This document shows, in pieces, positions 1-8,162 of a stretch of 64,000 nt of DNA. The DNA lies in assembly GCF_007197645.1 (NCBI RefSeq), contig NZ_VKGK01000024.1, positions 34,373 to 98,372 on the forward strand, given 5' to 3'. Numbering within the stretch: position 1 is the stretch's first letter; the number at the start of each line of letters is the position of its first letter. Origin of the DNA: Shewanella hanedai. GTDB lineage: Bacteria > Pseudomonadota > Gammaproteobacteria > Enterobacterales > Shewanellaceae. The notes below the pieces were generated by a model. The model was given only the letters and a program-made list of their open reading frames with translations. It searched no databases and had not been told where the DNA came from. The translations under genes and the position numbers were made by a program.

Positions 1-268
1 AAAGAAAGTAACCCTTAATACAGTTAAGTCCTTTGTTGACAGGCGCTTCAGGGTCGCCTTGAGTCGCAACAACTTTACCATCTTGAGTTCCAACAAGTAC
101 CGAGCAACCTGTACCACAGAAACGACAAGGCGCTTTATCCCAATGAATTTTTGATTCTTCACTCGATGCAATTAAATTCGTTGCAGTCGCTGGAAGAGTG
201 ATCCCTGCAAGTGCCGCAGCAGATGCCGCAGCATTGGCTTTGATAAAATCACGTCTAGACATTTTCAT
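1..268 (-). CDS. napA: NapA, periplasmic nitrate reductase catalytic subunit (N-terminal 89 residues only)
   Basis: This is the beginning of the molybdopterin nitrate reductase that reduces nitrate to nitrite in the periplasm; the gene runs off the left edge. The start is a twin-arginine leader (MKMSRRDFIK followed by an Ala-rich hydrophobic stretch), and around residues 48-55 there is the CRFCGTGC cluster that, with a later Cys (NCIKGYF), ligates the [4Fe-4S] centre. The ATG overlaps the napD stop as ATGA, so the two are translationally coupled and NapD is the likely signal-peptide chaperone. With napD first in the operon, a napDA-type arrangement as in Shewanella is likely, but the downstream genes are outside the window. 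An alternative start two codons in (position 262) is possible. Truncation is due to the window edge, not to decay. Confidence 0.95.
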   Translation of the reverse strand, partial: MKMSRRDFIKANAAASAAALAGITLPATATNLIASSEESKIHWDKAPCRFCGTGCSVLVGTQDGKVVATQGDPEAPVNKGLNCIKGYFL

Positions 269-582
269 ACTTGTTCCTCGCTAACACTATAGCCATCATC
301 AGGGGCTAGGTTATTTTTATTGGTATCGCAATCGGTTCCACTGTCCATTTGGTGATAAACCATAGTGGCACCAAGTACGCCTGGCATATTAGTTATTTTT
401 TCAATAACATCGGTAATAAAGCCTTCTGTTTCAGTCTCTAGCACTACAACCATTTTTCCGAGTTCACTAACGCCATAAATTTCGGCTTCATCAAACGCTT
501 CAATTCTTTTTTTAGTTTCATCTAAATGTTCAGGGCTAACCTGAACAAGTAGGCTTGAGATATGCGCCTCAGTTAGCGACAT
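265..582 (-). CDS. napD: NapD, nitrate reductase maturation chaperone
   Basis: A 105-residue cytoplasmic protein of the NapD family, a small ferredoxin-fold chaperone that binds the Tat signal peptide of NapA and holds back export until the cofactor is loaded. Family features visible are the N-terminal HISSLLVQV strand, the EIYGVSELGKMVVVLE segment and the PGVLGATMVYH strand near residue 75. The C-terminal tail after about residue 85 is acidic and Asn-rich and looks poorly conserved. The start is supported by AAGGAA nine bases upstream of the ATG. The stop overlaps the napA start (ATGA). It is the first gene of its operon, since more than 500 bases of non-coding sequence precede it. Confidence 0.93.
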   Translation of the reverse strand: MSLTEAHISSLLVQVSPEHLDETKKRIEAFDEAEIYGVSELGKMVVVLETETEGFITDVIEKITNMPGVLGATMVYHQMDSGTDCDTNKNNLAPDDGYSVSEEQV

Positions 583-1078
583 GTAGGCGTTCCTTATCTA
601 TCTGGGGGAAAAATACTGAAATGGAACTCATAAGTCCTCCAACGTGGGGCGAAAGCCCATCACATGGTGAGCCATTAAGATTCGACTCATTATTTGACGG
701 TTAACATCTTGCTGACTCTCAATTTGTTAACTCTATTAACATAGTAACGCGTGTAACAGTTCAAGCTGTATACCTCTAACTTGGTATTACATACGTAGCT
801 TGATCTACGTCACTATATCGATACAAAACATCGCATAGATCAACAAATACAACAATCTATATTAGCTTAAAAATCAATCGCGCAAACAAATATTATGATC
901 TAGAACAAGTTTACAGCACTTAAGTACCAGCTAACCTACGGGAGTTAATGTTATCGAATTGTGAATATACAGCTAAATGGTTAGTGCAACTTTAGTTAGG
1001 AGGTATAAAAAACAAGCAGTCAGAGTGTTTTAATCTTAGGGGAGTTAAGAATAGAGTTTGTATAATTGAGATGGACAT
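583..1078. promoter_or_regulatory. nap upstream region without genes
   Basis: No convincing gene is present. The nap promoter must lie here, since napD starts at 582 on the minus strand. A perfect inverted repeat ACGTAG-N6-CTACGT occupies 793-810, and two weak FNR-like half-matches (TTGAT at 800-804 with a poor partner, and ATCAA at 839-843) flank it. I do not see a full FNR, CRP or NarP site. Regulation by oxygen or nitrate is expected from the pathway but is not shown by these bases. Confidence 0.35.
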
Positions 1079-1109
1079 AAAAAAGCGCAGAGATAAGCAT
1101 CTGCGCTTT
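1079..1109 (-). terminator. Rho-independent terminator of hrpA
   Basis: A ten-base stem (AAAGCGCAGA at 1082-1091 with TCTGCGCTTT at 1100-1109) has an 8-base loop and, on the minus strand, runs into six Ts. It begins 30 bases beyond the hrpA stop. Confidence 0.85.
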
Positions 1110-1138
1110 CGGGATAATGAATAGAAGCTGGACGAAAG

Positions 1139-4100
1139 TTAACTCTCTTTTATGCGGTTTAGCACTCGCTTTTCAGATATCGGATATGCGGTACCTAACA
1201 CCTGTGCAAAACAGGAAACCCGATACTCCTCTATCATCCATCTTGCATCGAGCAATGCCTCTGGAATGGCAGCTGAGCGAGGAACTTTAGCCAGTTGTGC
1301 AGCCAACTCCTTTTGCACATTGTTGATACTATGCATGTGTAAACGGTCTCGATTAGGATCAATCGGCAGCTTATCAAGACGATTATCTATCGCTTTAAGA
1401 TAACGCGCCATATCAGGCAATCTTCGCCAACCACAACCTTCGACAAACCCCTTATACACCAGTTGATCCAGCTGAGTTTGAATATCGCTCATGGCAAAAG
1501 CGATATCTAAGCTGATCTTGCCTTTAAGTCTCTTCTTGATCTTCTGATACAAGGTTAAGATCTCTTCAACCTTAAGTGCAAGTGCAGCAGCCGTTGGATT
1601 CAACTCTTGTCTAACCCAGTCTTTCGCTAATTCAAAATCAGCTTCACTGCGCACATCGAGCTCTTTTTCGTCAAGCAGTTGCTGCACTGCAGCGGCAAGA
1701 ATATCGTCAATTAAGATCTGCACTTGACCAAATGGATTGAAATACATGGCCAACTTTGCCTTATTCGGCAATGTTTTTTGCAGGTGCTTAACTGGAGAAG
1801 GAATATTGATCAACAGCAGTCGCTGTAAACCCGATTTATGAGAACGAATAGCTTCATTCTCATCATCAAATAATTTGATCGAAACACTGGATTTGTCATC
1901 AACCAAGGCGGGGAACGCCTTCACTTCAAAGCTGCCTTTCTTCTGTTGGAACTGAACAGGCAGATTGCCGAACGACCAAGTTAACAGCTCAGATTTCTCA
2001 ATACCTGAATCAGCTACTTGTCGAATCGCCTGTGAAACCTGCCCCTGTAAGCTTGCTTTTAGCTGCTCAATGTCGCGACCTTGGGCAACAAATTTGCCTT
2101 TATCGCCTTCCACCTTAAAATTCATTAACAGGTGTTTTGTTAACTGAGACGTATCAAAATCATCAGGACTCACACGGGTACCACTCATGCGCAGTAACTG
2201 CTTGCACATGGCATCAATTAAACTCATCTCAAACGGCTTCATCGCCTGTAAACAAGCTTTTGCATAATCAGGTGCAGGCACAAAATTACGACGAATGTTT
2301 TTAGGTAATGAGCGGATTAATGCGATGCACTTTTCTTCTCTAAGACCGGGCACTTGCCAATCAAAATCCACATCATCGATCTGGTTCAGCAAGGCAACAG
2401 GTATATGAATTGCGACACCATCGTCTTCAGCAGCAGGTTCGAAGTGATAACTCACTGGCAGCTTAAGATTACCCTGATGCCAAAAATCGGGAAAATCCAA
2501 TGCCGAGATATGGGAGTCACCTCTTTGCATCAGTTGCTCACGTTCAAAATCCAGCAGATCTGGATTCTGCTTGCGCTCTATTTTCCACCAGCTAAAGAAC
2601 TTAGGAGCATTGTAGATACCTTGTGGGATCTTGGGCTCATAAAAGTCCACTAACGCTTGTTCGTCGACTAGAATATCTCGGCGACGTGACTTATGCTCTA
2701 GCGCTTCAACCTCTTCCAATAAGGCTCGGTTCTTAAGGAAGAATGACTCATTGGTTCTAAGTTCACCGTCGGCTAGTGCGCTGCGAATAAAGATCTCCCG
2801 CGCTTCCACCGGGTTAATTGGACCGTACTGGGTTTTACGTCGATTCACTATCATCAGCCCATATAGCAACTGATTCTCTAACGCGACCACACTGCCCTGC
2901 TTGGCCTCAAAATGGGGCTCAAGATAGTTTTTCTTAATCAAGTGTTCCGCTAGCGGTTCAATCCATTCTGGTTGAATTTTGGCGCAACAACGAGCAAACA
3001 AACGAGATGTTTCGGTTAACTCCGCTGCCATGATCCACTTTGGCCCTTTTTTGGCCAGCGGTGAACCCGGAAAAACAAAGAACTTACGGTTACGAGCACC
3101 TAAATATTCATTGTCTTTATCTTTAAAGCCCACATGGCTCAATAACCCGGTGAGTAAAGATTTATGCAGCAACTCATAATCGGCAGGCTCACTATTAAGA
3201 CGCCACTTAAGCTCGTGTACCGCTTGTTTTAACTGAGTGTATAAATCTTGCCACTCACGCACCCTCAGGTATGCCAGAAACTCCTTTTTACACTGTTTTC
3301 TAAACTGGCTAGCAGAGTGTTCTTTTTGCAAAGACTTGATGTGATCCCACAGATTCACAAACGAGACAAAATCAGAGTCTTTATCGCTGTGTTTCTTGTG
3401 AACCTCATCACTGGCCTGCTTTTTATCCATGGGGCGTTCACGGGGATCTTGAATCGACAATGCCGATGTGATCACTAAAGCCTCATGTAAACAGCCATTT
3501 TGATTGGCTTGGATCACCATACGGGCTAAACGTGGATCAACTGGAATATGCGCCAATTGACGGCCCAGAGGTGTTAAGGTTAACCGTCCCTTGCTCTTGG
3601 TGACCGATTCAAGTTCCTCAAGCAACAAGAAACCATCTTGGATGTAGCGCTGATCTGGCGGCTGAATAAAAGGAAATGCTTCGATATCGCCCAGACCAAT
3701 CGCCAGCATCTTTAAAATAACAGAGGCTAAGTTGGTGCGTAGAATTTCAGGATCGGTAAACTCTGGACGACCCATAAAGTCATCTTCAGCGTATAGACGA
3801 ATACATATGCCCGGCGCAACACGACCACATCGACCTTGCCTTTGATTAGCACTGGCTTGTGAGATAGGTTCGATAGGCAGACGCTGCACTTTAGTGCGGT
3901 AACTATAGCGACTGATTCTGGCGGTTCCGGGATCGATAACATAGCGTATACCGGGAACTGTTAACGACGTTTCAGCCACGTTGGTTGCTAAGACAATACG
4001 ACGACCAATGTGACTCTTGAAGACTTTCGATTGCTCGCCATAGGAGAGACGTGCATAAAGCGGCAAGATTTCAGTATCACGATACTGACGACGGTTAAGC

Positions 4101-5014
4101 TGGTCGGCGACATCGCGAATTTCTCGCTCACCGTTCATGAAAATAAGAATGTCACCAGGGCCTTCGTTGACCAACTCATCAACAGCAGCAAAAATGCCTT
4201 CGGTAAGATCGTAATCTTCTTCACTGTCGCGCACTAAAGGTCTAAAGCGAGTCTCGACGGGGTATGTTCGCCCCGAGACCTCAATCACTGGTGCATCATT
4301 GAAATGACGAGAGAACTTGTCCAGATCAATGGTTGCAGAGGTAATGATGACTTTAAGATCTGGACGTTTTATCAATACGTTTTTCAGATAACCCAAGATA
4401 AAATCGATATTCAGGCTGCGCTCGTGCGCCTCATCGATAATAATGGTGTCATATTGATCAAGAAACTTATCATTGGTCAACTCGGCCAACAAAATACCGT
4501 CAGTCATCAACTTTATGTAGGAGTTGTGGTTTATCGCATCGGCAAATCTCACCTTAAAACCAACCACTTCACCAAGTGGGCTATTGAGCTCTTCGGCAAC
4601 ACGACTGGCTACGCTTCTCGCAGCGAGTCGTCTTGGTTGAGTATGACCAATAAGTCCACGACAACCCAATCCCAGTTCGAGGCAGATTTTAGGTAGCTGA
4701 GTGGTTTTACCTGAGCCGGTTTCACCAGCAATAATGACCACCTGATTACCGGCAATCGCCCTGGCTATCTCTTCGCGTTTTTGCGAAATAGGCAAACTTT
4801 CAGGATAAGTGATCTCAGGACGGCCTTGACGGCGCTTCTCTACCTTCTCAAAAGCTTCGATAGCTTGCAGTTCAAGCTTTTCAAGGTTTGCGCGTTTCTT
4901 ATCGGAATCGGCTTCTTTATTAAGCCTGTACAAACGACGCTTAATTCTTGATGCATCTGCTTGGTAGCAGTGAGTAAGATAAGCATTTGATAGAGGATGT
5001 TGTTGCGAACTCAA
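1139..5014 (-). CDS. hrpA: ATP-dependent RNA helicase HrpA
   Basis: A 1291-residue DEAH-box RNA helicase, close to the length of E. coli HrpA (about 1300). Walker A GETGSGKT lies at 97-104, the DEAH box (IIIDEAH) ends at 197, the SAT motif is at 226-228 and motif VI (QRQGRCGR) at 391-398. These are followed by the winged-helix/ratchet region and the long C-terminal domain with DUF3418 typical of HrpA. HrpA is known to act on stalled or collided ribosomes and in mRNA processing. The gene stands alone: 101 bases separate it from the upstream GGDEF gene and a clear terminator follows. Several long open frames on the other strand are shadows of this gene. Confidence 0.96.
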   Translation of the reverse strand: MSSQQHPLSNAYLTHCYQADASRIKRRLYRLNKEADSDKKRANLEKLELQAIEAFEKVEKRRQGRPEITYPESLPISQKREEIARAIAGNQVVIIAGETGSGKTTQLPKICLELGLGCRGLIGHTQPRRLAARSVASRVAEELNSPLGEVVGFKVRFADAINHNSYIKLMTDGILLAELTNDKFLDQYDTIIIDEAHERSLNIDFILGYLKNVLIKRPDLKVIITSATIDLDKFSRHFNDAPVIEVSGRTYPVETRFRPLVRDSEEDYDLTEGIFAAVDELVNEGPGDILIFMNGEREIRDVADQLNRRQYRDTEILPLYARLSYGEQSKVFKSHIGRRIVLATNVAETSLTVPGIRYVIDPGTARISRYSYRTKVQRLPIEPISQASANQRQGRCGRVAPGICIRLYAEDDFMGRPEFTDPEILRTNLASVILKMLAIGLGDIEAFPFIQPPDQRYIQDGFLLLEELESVTKSKGRLTLTPLGRQLAHIPVDPRLARMVIQANQNGCLHEALVITSALSIQDPRERPMDKKQASDEVHKKHSDKDSDFVSFVNLWDHIKSLQKEHSASQFRKQCKKEFLAYLRVREWQDLYTQLKQAVHELKWRLNSEPADYELLHKSLLTGLLSHVGFKDKDNEYLGARNRKFFVFPGSPLAKKGPKWIMAAELTETSRLFARCCAKIQPEWIEPLAEHLIKKNYLEPHFEAKQGSVVALENQLLYGLMIVNRRKTQYGPINPVEAREIFIRSALADGELRTNESFFLKNRALLEEVEALEHKSRRRDILVDEQALVDFYEPKIPQGIYNAPKFFSWWKIERKQNPDLLDFEREQLMQRGDSHISALDFPDFWHQGNLKLPVSYHFEPAAEDDGVAIHIPVALLNQIDDVDFDWQVPGLREEKCIALIRSLPKNIRRNFVPAPDYAKACLQAMKPFEMSLIDAMCKQLLRMSGTRVSPDDFDTSQLTKHLLMNFKVEGDKGKFVAQGRDIEQLKASLQGQVSQAIRQVADSGIEKSELLTWSFGNLPVQFQQKKGSFEVKAFPALVDDKSSVSIKLFDDENEAIRSHKSGLQRLLLINIPSPVKHLQKTLPNKAKLAMYFNPFGQVQILIDDILAAAVQQLLDEKELDVRSEADFELAKDWVRQELNPTAAALALKVEEILTLYQKIKKRLKGKISLDIAFAMSDIQTQLDQLVYKGFVEGCGWRRLPDMARYLKAIDNRLDKLPIDPNRDRLHMHSINNVQKELAAQLAKVPRSAAIPEALLDARWMIEEYRVSCFAQVLGTAYPISEKRVLNRIKES

Positions 5015-5029
5015 GACCAGATTCCATTT

Positions 5030-5053
5030 CTAGGATCAAAAAAGGGATCCTAG
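5030..5053. repeat. Short inverted repeat between the GGDEF gene and hrpA
   Basis: CTAGGATC at 5030-5037 and GATCCTAG at 5046-5053 form a perfect 8-bp stem around an A-rich 8-base loop. It lies just ahead of the hrpA start on the minus strand. It lacks a following T run, so it could be a weak terminator of the GGDEF gene or an mRNA leader hairpin of hrpA. Confidence 0.4.
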
Positions 5054-5115
5054 CAAGGAACTGGCATTATTGGTATGGGTAATTACTTCTGCGTATCTAT
5101 TCTAATGAGGAAAAG

Positions 5116-6231
5116 TCATGATGATGAGACAACGTAACAGTTACGGCCAGCCAACTTTGCATCAGATAAGGCATTTTCAACTTGCTTAACAAGCATTCGA
5201 ATGTTCTGCCCTTCCCAGGTTGCGATCCCTGCAGAAACAGTCGCCCAACCGCCTATAGGTGAATCAGGGTGAAGCATTTTTGCTGCTTTCAAACTGTCTT
5301 GAACCTTCTTGGTAATTCTTACCGCAGATTCGAGGCCTGTGTCAGGCAGTAATATCGCAAACTCCTCTCCCCCATATCTGGCAAGCATATCATCGGGTCT
5401 CTGAATACATGTCTGCAATACATTAGCGATATCAATCAGGCACAGATCCCCCGCTTGATGGCCTACGCTCTGGTTATAACGTTTAAAATAATCCACATCT
5501 AATAAGATGACACTTAATGGTTTACCACAACGATTGGCACGCTTAATCTCAATGTTTAACCTATCATCGAGATGCTTTCGGTTACTCACCCCTGTTAACC
5601 CATCTCTCATGGCAAGGTTGTCTAACTTAGAGAGCAACAGAGAGTTTTCATGCTGGCTTGCAAGTCCGTCATAGTAATATTTAGCAAAACGCTCACGACA
5701 TCGGTTCAATACAAAACCAATAATCAGATAGGCGACAACAAACATCATACTGTCTCCACGACTGATATAGAGGTGCATGGTGACCATCGATAGAGTCAAA
5801 AACAGTAAAGCACTGTAGAAAAAACGACTATTAGGATAAAAACAGGTCAGCATTACAATCAATAGCGTATAAGCAATGAAGTCCACATAAGGCCAAAAAC
5901 TATCTTCGATGATGATTAAGCTGAGCATAACCAATAACCAAGCAAACAAGATTAAAAAGAGGTTAATGTAAGCTCGCTTTAAATCGTCATGATGAAGGGT
6001 CTTGAGTGTAATACGCAAATAGGAGGTAACAAAAACAACACTGCTAATACCAAAAACAACGACTAGATATTCTCTACCAGAATTGGAATAGACCTTGAGT
6101 AAACTGATGGCAGCAATAAAAAATAGGAAAATACATGAGAATTGCGCAAACCGTCTAAAGCCACGCACTATTTGAGCATTGGCGTGTTCGATAAGGGCTT
6201 CATTTAGACGTATCACTTCTCTTTGTTTCAT
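5116..6231 (-). CDS. Membrane-anchored diguanylate cyclase (GGDEF)
   Basis: A 371-residue protein. About six hydrophobic segments span residues 28-175, followed by a cytoplasmic GGDEF domain from about 205. The signature is GGEEF at 287-291, the substrate-binding part VDYFKRYNQSVGHQAGD precedes it, and an inhibitory I-site RxxD (R278, D281) lies exactly five residues before the GGEEF. It should therefore make c-di-GMP from two GTP and be feedback-inhibited by product. The N-terminal membrane unit carries no extracellular sensor domain that I recognise, so the signal is unknown. No EAL domain is present. No strong ribosome binding site precedes the ATG at 6231, but the reading frame is well supported. 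Confidence 0.92.
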   Translation of the reverse strand: MKQREVIRLNEALIEHANAQIVRGFRRFAQFSCIFLFFIAAISLLKVYSNSGREYLVVVFGISSVVFVTSYLRITLKTLHHDDLKRAYINLFLILFAWLLVMLSLIIIEDSFWPYVDFIAYTLLIVMLTCFYPNSRFFYSALLFLTLSMVTMHLYISRGDSMMFVVAYLIIGFVLNRCRERFAKYYYDGLASQHENSLLLSKLDNLAMRDGLTGVSNRKHLDDRLNIEIKRANRCGKPLSVILLDVDYFKRYNQSVGHQAGDLCLIDIANVLQTCIQRPDDMLARYGGEEFAILLPDTGLESAVRITKKVQDSLKAAKMLHPDSPIGGWATVSAGIATWEGQNIRMLVKQVENALSDAKLAGRNCYVVSSS

Positions 6232-6340
6232 AGAAGAAAAGCATAGTCCAAGGGAATGAAAAGTAAAGTGAACTCAAATCCTAAATAGACAATCCAGAAA
6301 GCGGTTTCACTCTACCCTATCATGAGACGCACCCCACGGT

Positions 6341-6757
6341 TTATACCGGCGATAAGTAGCACTGCTGCATGTAGATATTAATCGCGTTCAGTACATCAGT
6401 ACGGTTAATGGTGCCAATAACCCTACCTTCTTCAACCACAGGATAGACTTTAGGTTTGGGACCTAACATCTGTTCAGCCAGTTTTAAAATACTGTCTTCA
6501 GGTGCAACCCAAAGCACATCGGTTCGCATACAGTCACTGACTGTAGCCACTAAATCGCAATGATAACTGCTCTTAAGCATCACTGACATGCAGTCTTGCT
6601 GAGACAGAAATCCAACTAAGTGTCCTTTATCGTCCACTACAGGCGCCCCAAGTTTCTTCTTACTTAATAGGGCATCTACCGCTGAAGCCATGGTCATATC
6701 AGCATTCAATAATACGGGATGGCGATCCATGTGATTAATGATTTTTATAGAATCCAT
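6341..6757 (-). CDS. CBS-domain protein
   Basis: A 138-residue protein made almost entirely of a tandem CBS pair (Bateman module): first repeat with ADMTMASAVDALLSKKKLGAPV, second with VAPEDSILKLAEQMLG and a VGTI-like end (VIGTINRTDVLNAI). Such modules bind adenine nucleotides and regulate partners. No catalytic domain is attached here, so the target is unknown. The open frame extends 22 residues further upstream, but I place the start at 6757 because GGAGAA stands seven bases before that ATG and the CBS fold starts soon after. The C-terminus ends in a short Gln/Cys tail (MQQCYLSPV). It is a monocistronic gene by spacing. Confidence 0.85.
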   Translation of the reverse strand: MDSIKIINHMDRHPVLLNADMTMASAVDALLSKKKLGAPVVDDKGHLVGFLSQQDCMSVMLKSSYHCDLVATVSDCMRTDVLWVAPEDSILKLAEQMLGPKPKVYPVVEEGRVIGTINRTDVLNAINIYMQQCYLSPV

Positions 6758-6920
6758 AATATTCTCCAACAAAAATAGTAAACCCAGTCTACCTAACCTA
6801 TTCAATATCTGAACACAAAACAACCGATAGTCTTAATCTAAATTGGCTATTAACAAGAGATACTCAGTTTGTTAATCATTTTAACGAGGGGAGAAAAGAA
6901 TATTAGCGACATGATTAACC

Positions 6921-6951
6921 TAGCCCACGATGGGGTTTCCTTTGCGGGCTA
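6921..6951 (-). terminator. Possible terminator after the isoaspartyl peptidase gene
   Basis: TAGCCCAC at 6921-6928 and GCGGGCTA at 6944-6951 pair with one mismatch around a 15-base loop, 25 bases beyond the stop of the upstream peptidase gene. The T tract is poor on the minus strand, so this is a weak call. Confidence 0.35.
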
Positions 6952-6975
6952 AGACTTTATTTACTTTATAACCAA

Positions 6976-8028
6976 TTATTTATCGCGCCAAATCATCACT
7001 TGCGCTTCTTCTCCACTCTTTCGAGTCGCGCGGTACATGCCTTCGGTATTGAAAGGGGTTGCGATATTGCCTCGTTGATCGATTGCTATCACGCCGCCTG
7101 TCCCACCAGCTGTGATCAAACGTTGATTAATCACTTCATCAGCCGCTTGGATGATCGATTTCTGCTGATATTTCACTTTGGCGCAGATATCACCAGCCAC
7201 ATGGTAGCGAATAAAATACTCTCCATGGCCCGTTGCCGATACTGCACACACGCCATTTTCGGCATAAGTACCTGCACCGATAACTGGCGAATCACCTATA
7301 CGACCAAAACGCTTTGCCGTCATTCCGCCAGTTGAGGTTCCTGCAGCTAAATTGCCATTTTGATCTAACGCTACCGCGCCTACAGTGCCAAATTTATAGT
7401 CAAGATCTAAATAGTCACGTCCCATCATATGATTTGCTGCTTGGTAGTCTTTTGCAGCTTCAGCGGTTTTTATCTTCTTTTTAGCATCAATAAGCTGCTC
7501 ATAACGTTTCTCGGTATCAAAATGCGTCACGGGAACCAGTTGAAAGCCCTGTGTGAGTGCAAACTCCTCAGCACCTGCGCCAGACAACATGACATGGGGT
7601 GACTTAGTCATCACCGCTTCAGCCAAATTGATTGGGTTTTTAATGTGTTTTACCCCTGCAACCGCACCCGCATTCATGGTTTGACCATCCATAATAGAGG
7701 CATCCATTTCATGTTGACCGTCAAAAGTATACACAGCGCCGACCCCAGCATTAAACAGTGGACTGTTTTCCATGACATTAATGGCTGCTTGGATGGCGAC
7801 AAGACTATCACCGCCTTTTTCTAGCACTTTATATCCTGCATTAATCGCCTGTGACAATTTATCTCTATACGCTTGCTCTTGCTCGTCACTCAGGTTTGCT
7901 TTTGAGATGGTTCCTGCCCCGCCATGAATAGCGATAGAAAAGGGTTTCTCATCATTCGCCCATAGGTGAGAGGAATATGACGTTAAAATAGCGAAAAGTA
8001 GGCCTGTTATTCTTGTTTTATTTATCAT
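6976..8028 (-). CDS. Exported isoaspartyl peptidase / L-asparaginase (Ntn hydrolase)
   Basis: A member of the plant-type asparaginase family (E. coli IaaA), which cleaves isoaspartyl dipeptides and L-asparagine. The precursor cleaves itself before a Thr that becomes the nucleophile; here that is the Thr of KFGTVGAVAL, with the partner motif GDSPVIGAGTYA and the GGTGGV loop downstream. The N-terminal IAIHGGAG is also diagnostic. A signal peptide precedes it (MINKTRITGLLFAIL then a cleavage region near LWAND), implying a periplasmic enzyme, whereas E. coli IaaA is described as cytoplasmic. Starts at 8040 (ATG) or 8055 (GTG) are also open; none has a good ribosome binding site, and 8028 gives the best signal peptide. 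Confidence 0.88.
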   Translation of the reverse strand: MINKTRITGLLFAILTSYSSHLWANDEKPFSIAIHGGAGTISKANLSDEQEQAYRDKLSQAINAGYKVLEKGGDSLVAIQAAINVMENSPLFNAGVGAVYTFDGQHEMDASIMDGQTMNAGAVAGVKHIKNPINLAEAVMTKSPHVMLSGAGAEEFALTQGFQLVPVTHFDTEKRYEQLIDAKKKIKTAEAAKDYQAANHMMGRDYLDLDYKFGTVGAVALDQNGNLAAGTSTGGMTAKRFGRIGDSPVIGAGTYAENGVCAVSATGHGEYFIRYHVAGDICAKVKYQQKSIIQAADEVINQRLITAGGTGGVIAIDQRGNIATPFNTEGMYRATRKSGEEAQVMIWRDK

Positions 8029-8162
8029 TTGTACATCCATTATTTTTATTTGCACTCTTTGTAACCATTTATGGATTTAATTACAATCATCAACTTGCCT
8101 GTATTCGATAATCTAGCGACAATGGTCACAGTATTCATCTGAACTAACATGAGCCGCTCTTT

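Noticed and set aside
800..843. FNR sites before napD
   Set aside because: Two TTGAT-type half-sites exist, but their partners miss two or more of five bases each.
4304..4696. 130-codon plus-strand frame inside hrpA
   Set aside because: Overlaps the conserved helicase core in antisense and lacks any start signal.
6341..6823. Longer form of the CBS protein with a hydrophobic N-terminus
   Set aside because: The extra 22 residues (LGLLFLLEN) come from reading through the leader; the Shine-Dalgarno supports ATG 6757.
8101..8162. ATG at 8149 as the tamA start
   Set aside because: It is out of frame with tamA; the TTG at 8163 is the only start that gives a proper signal peptide.
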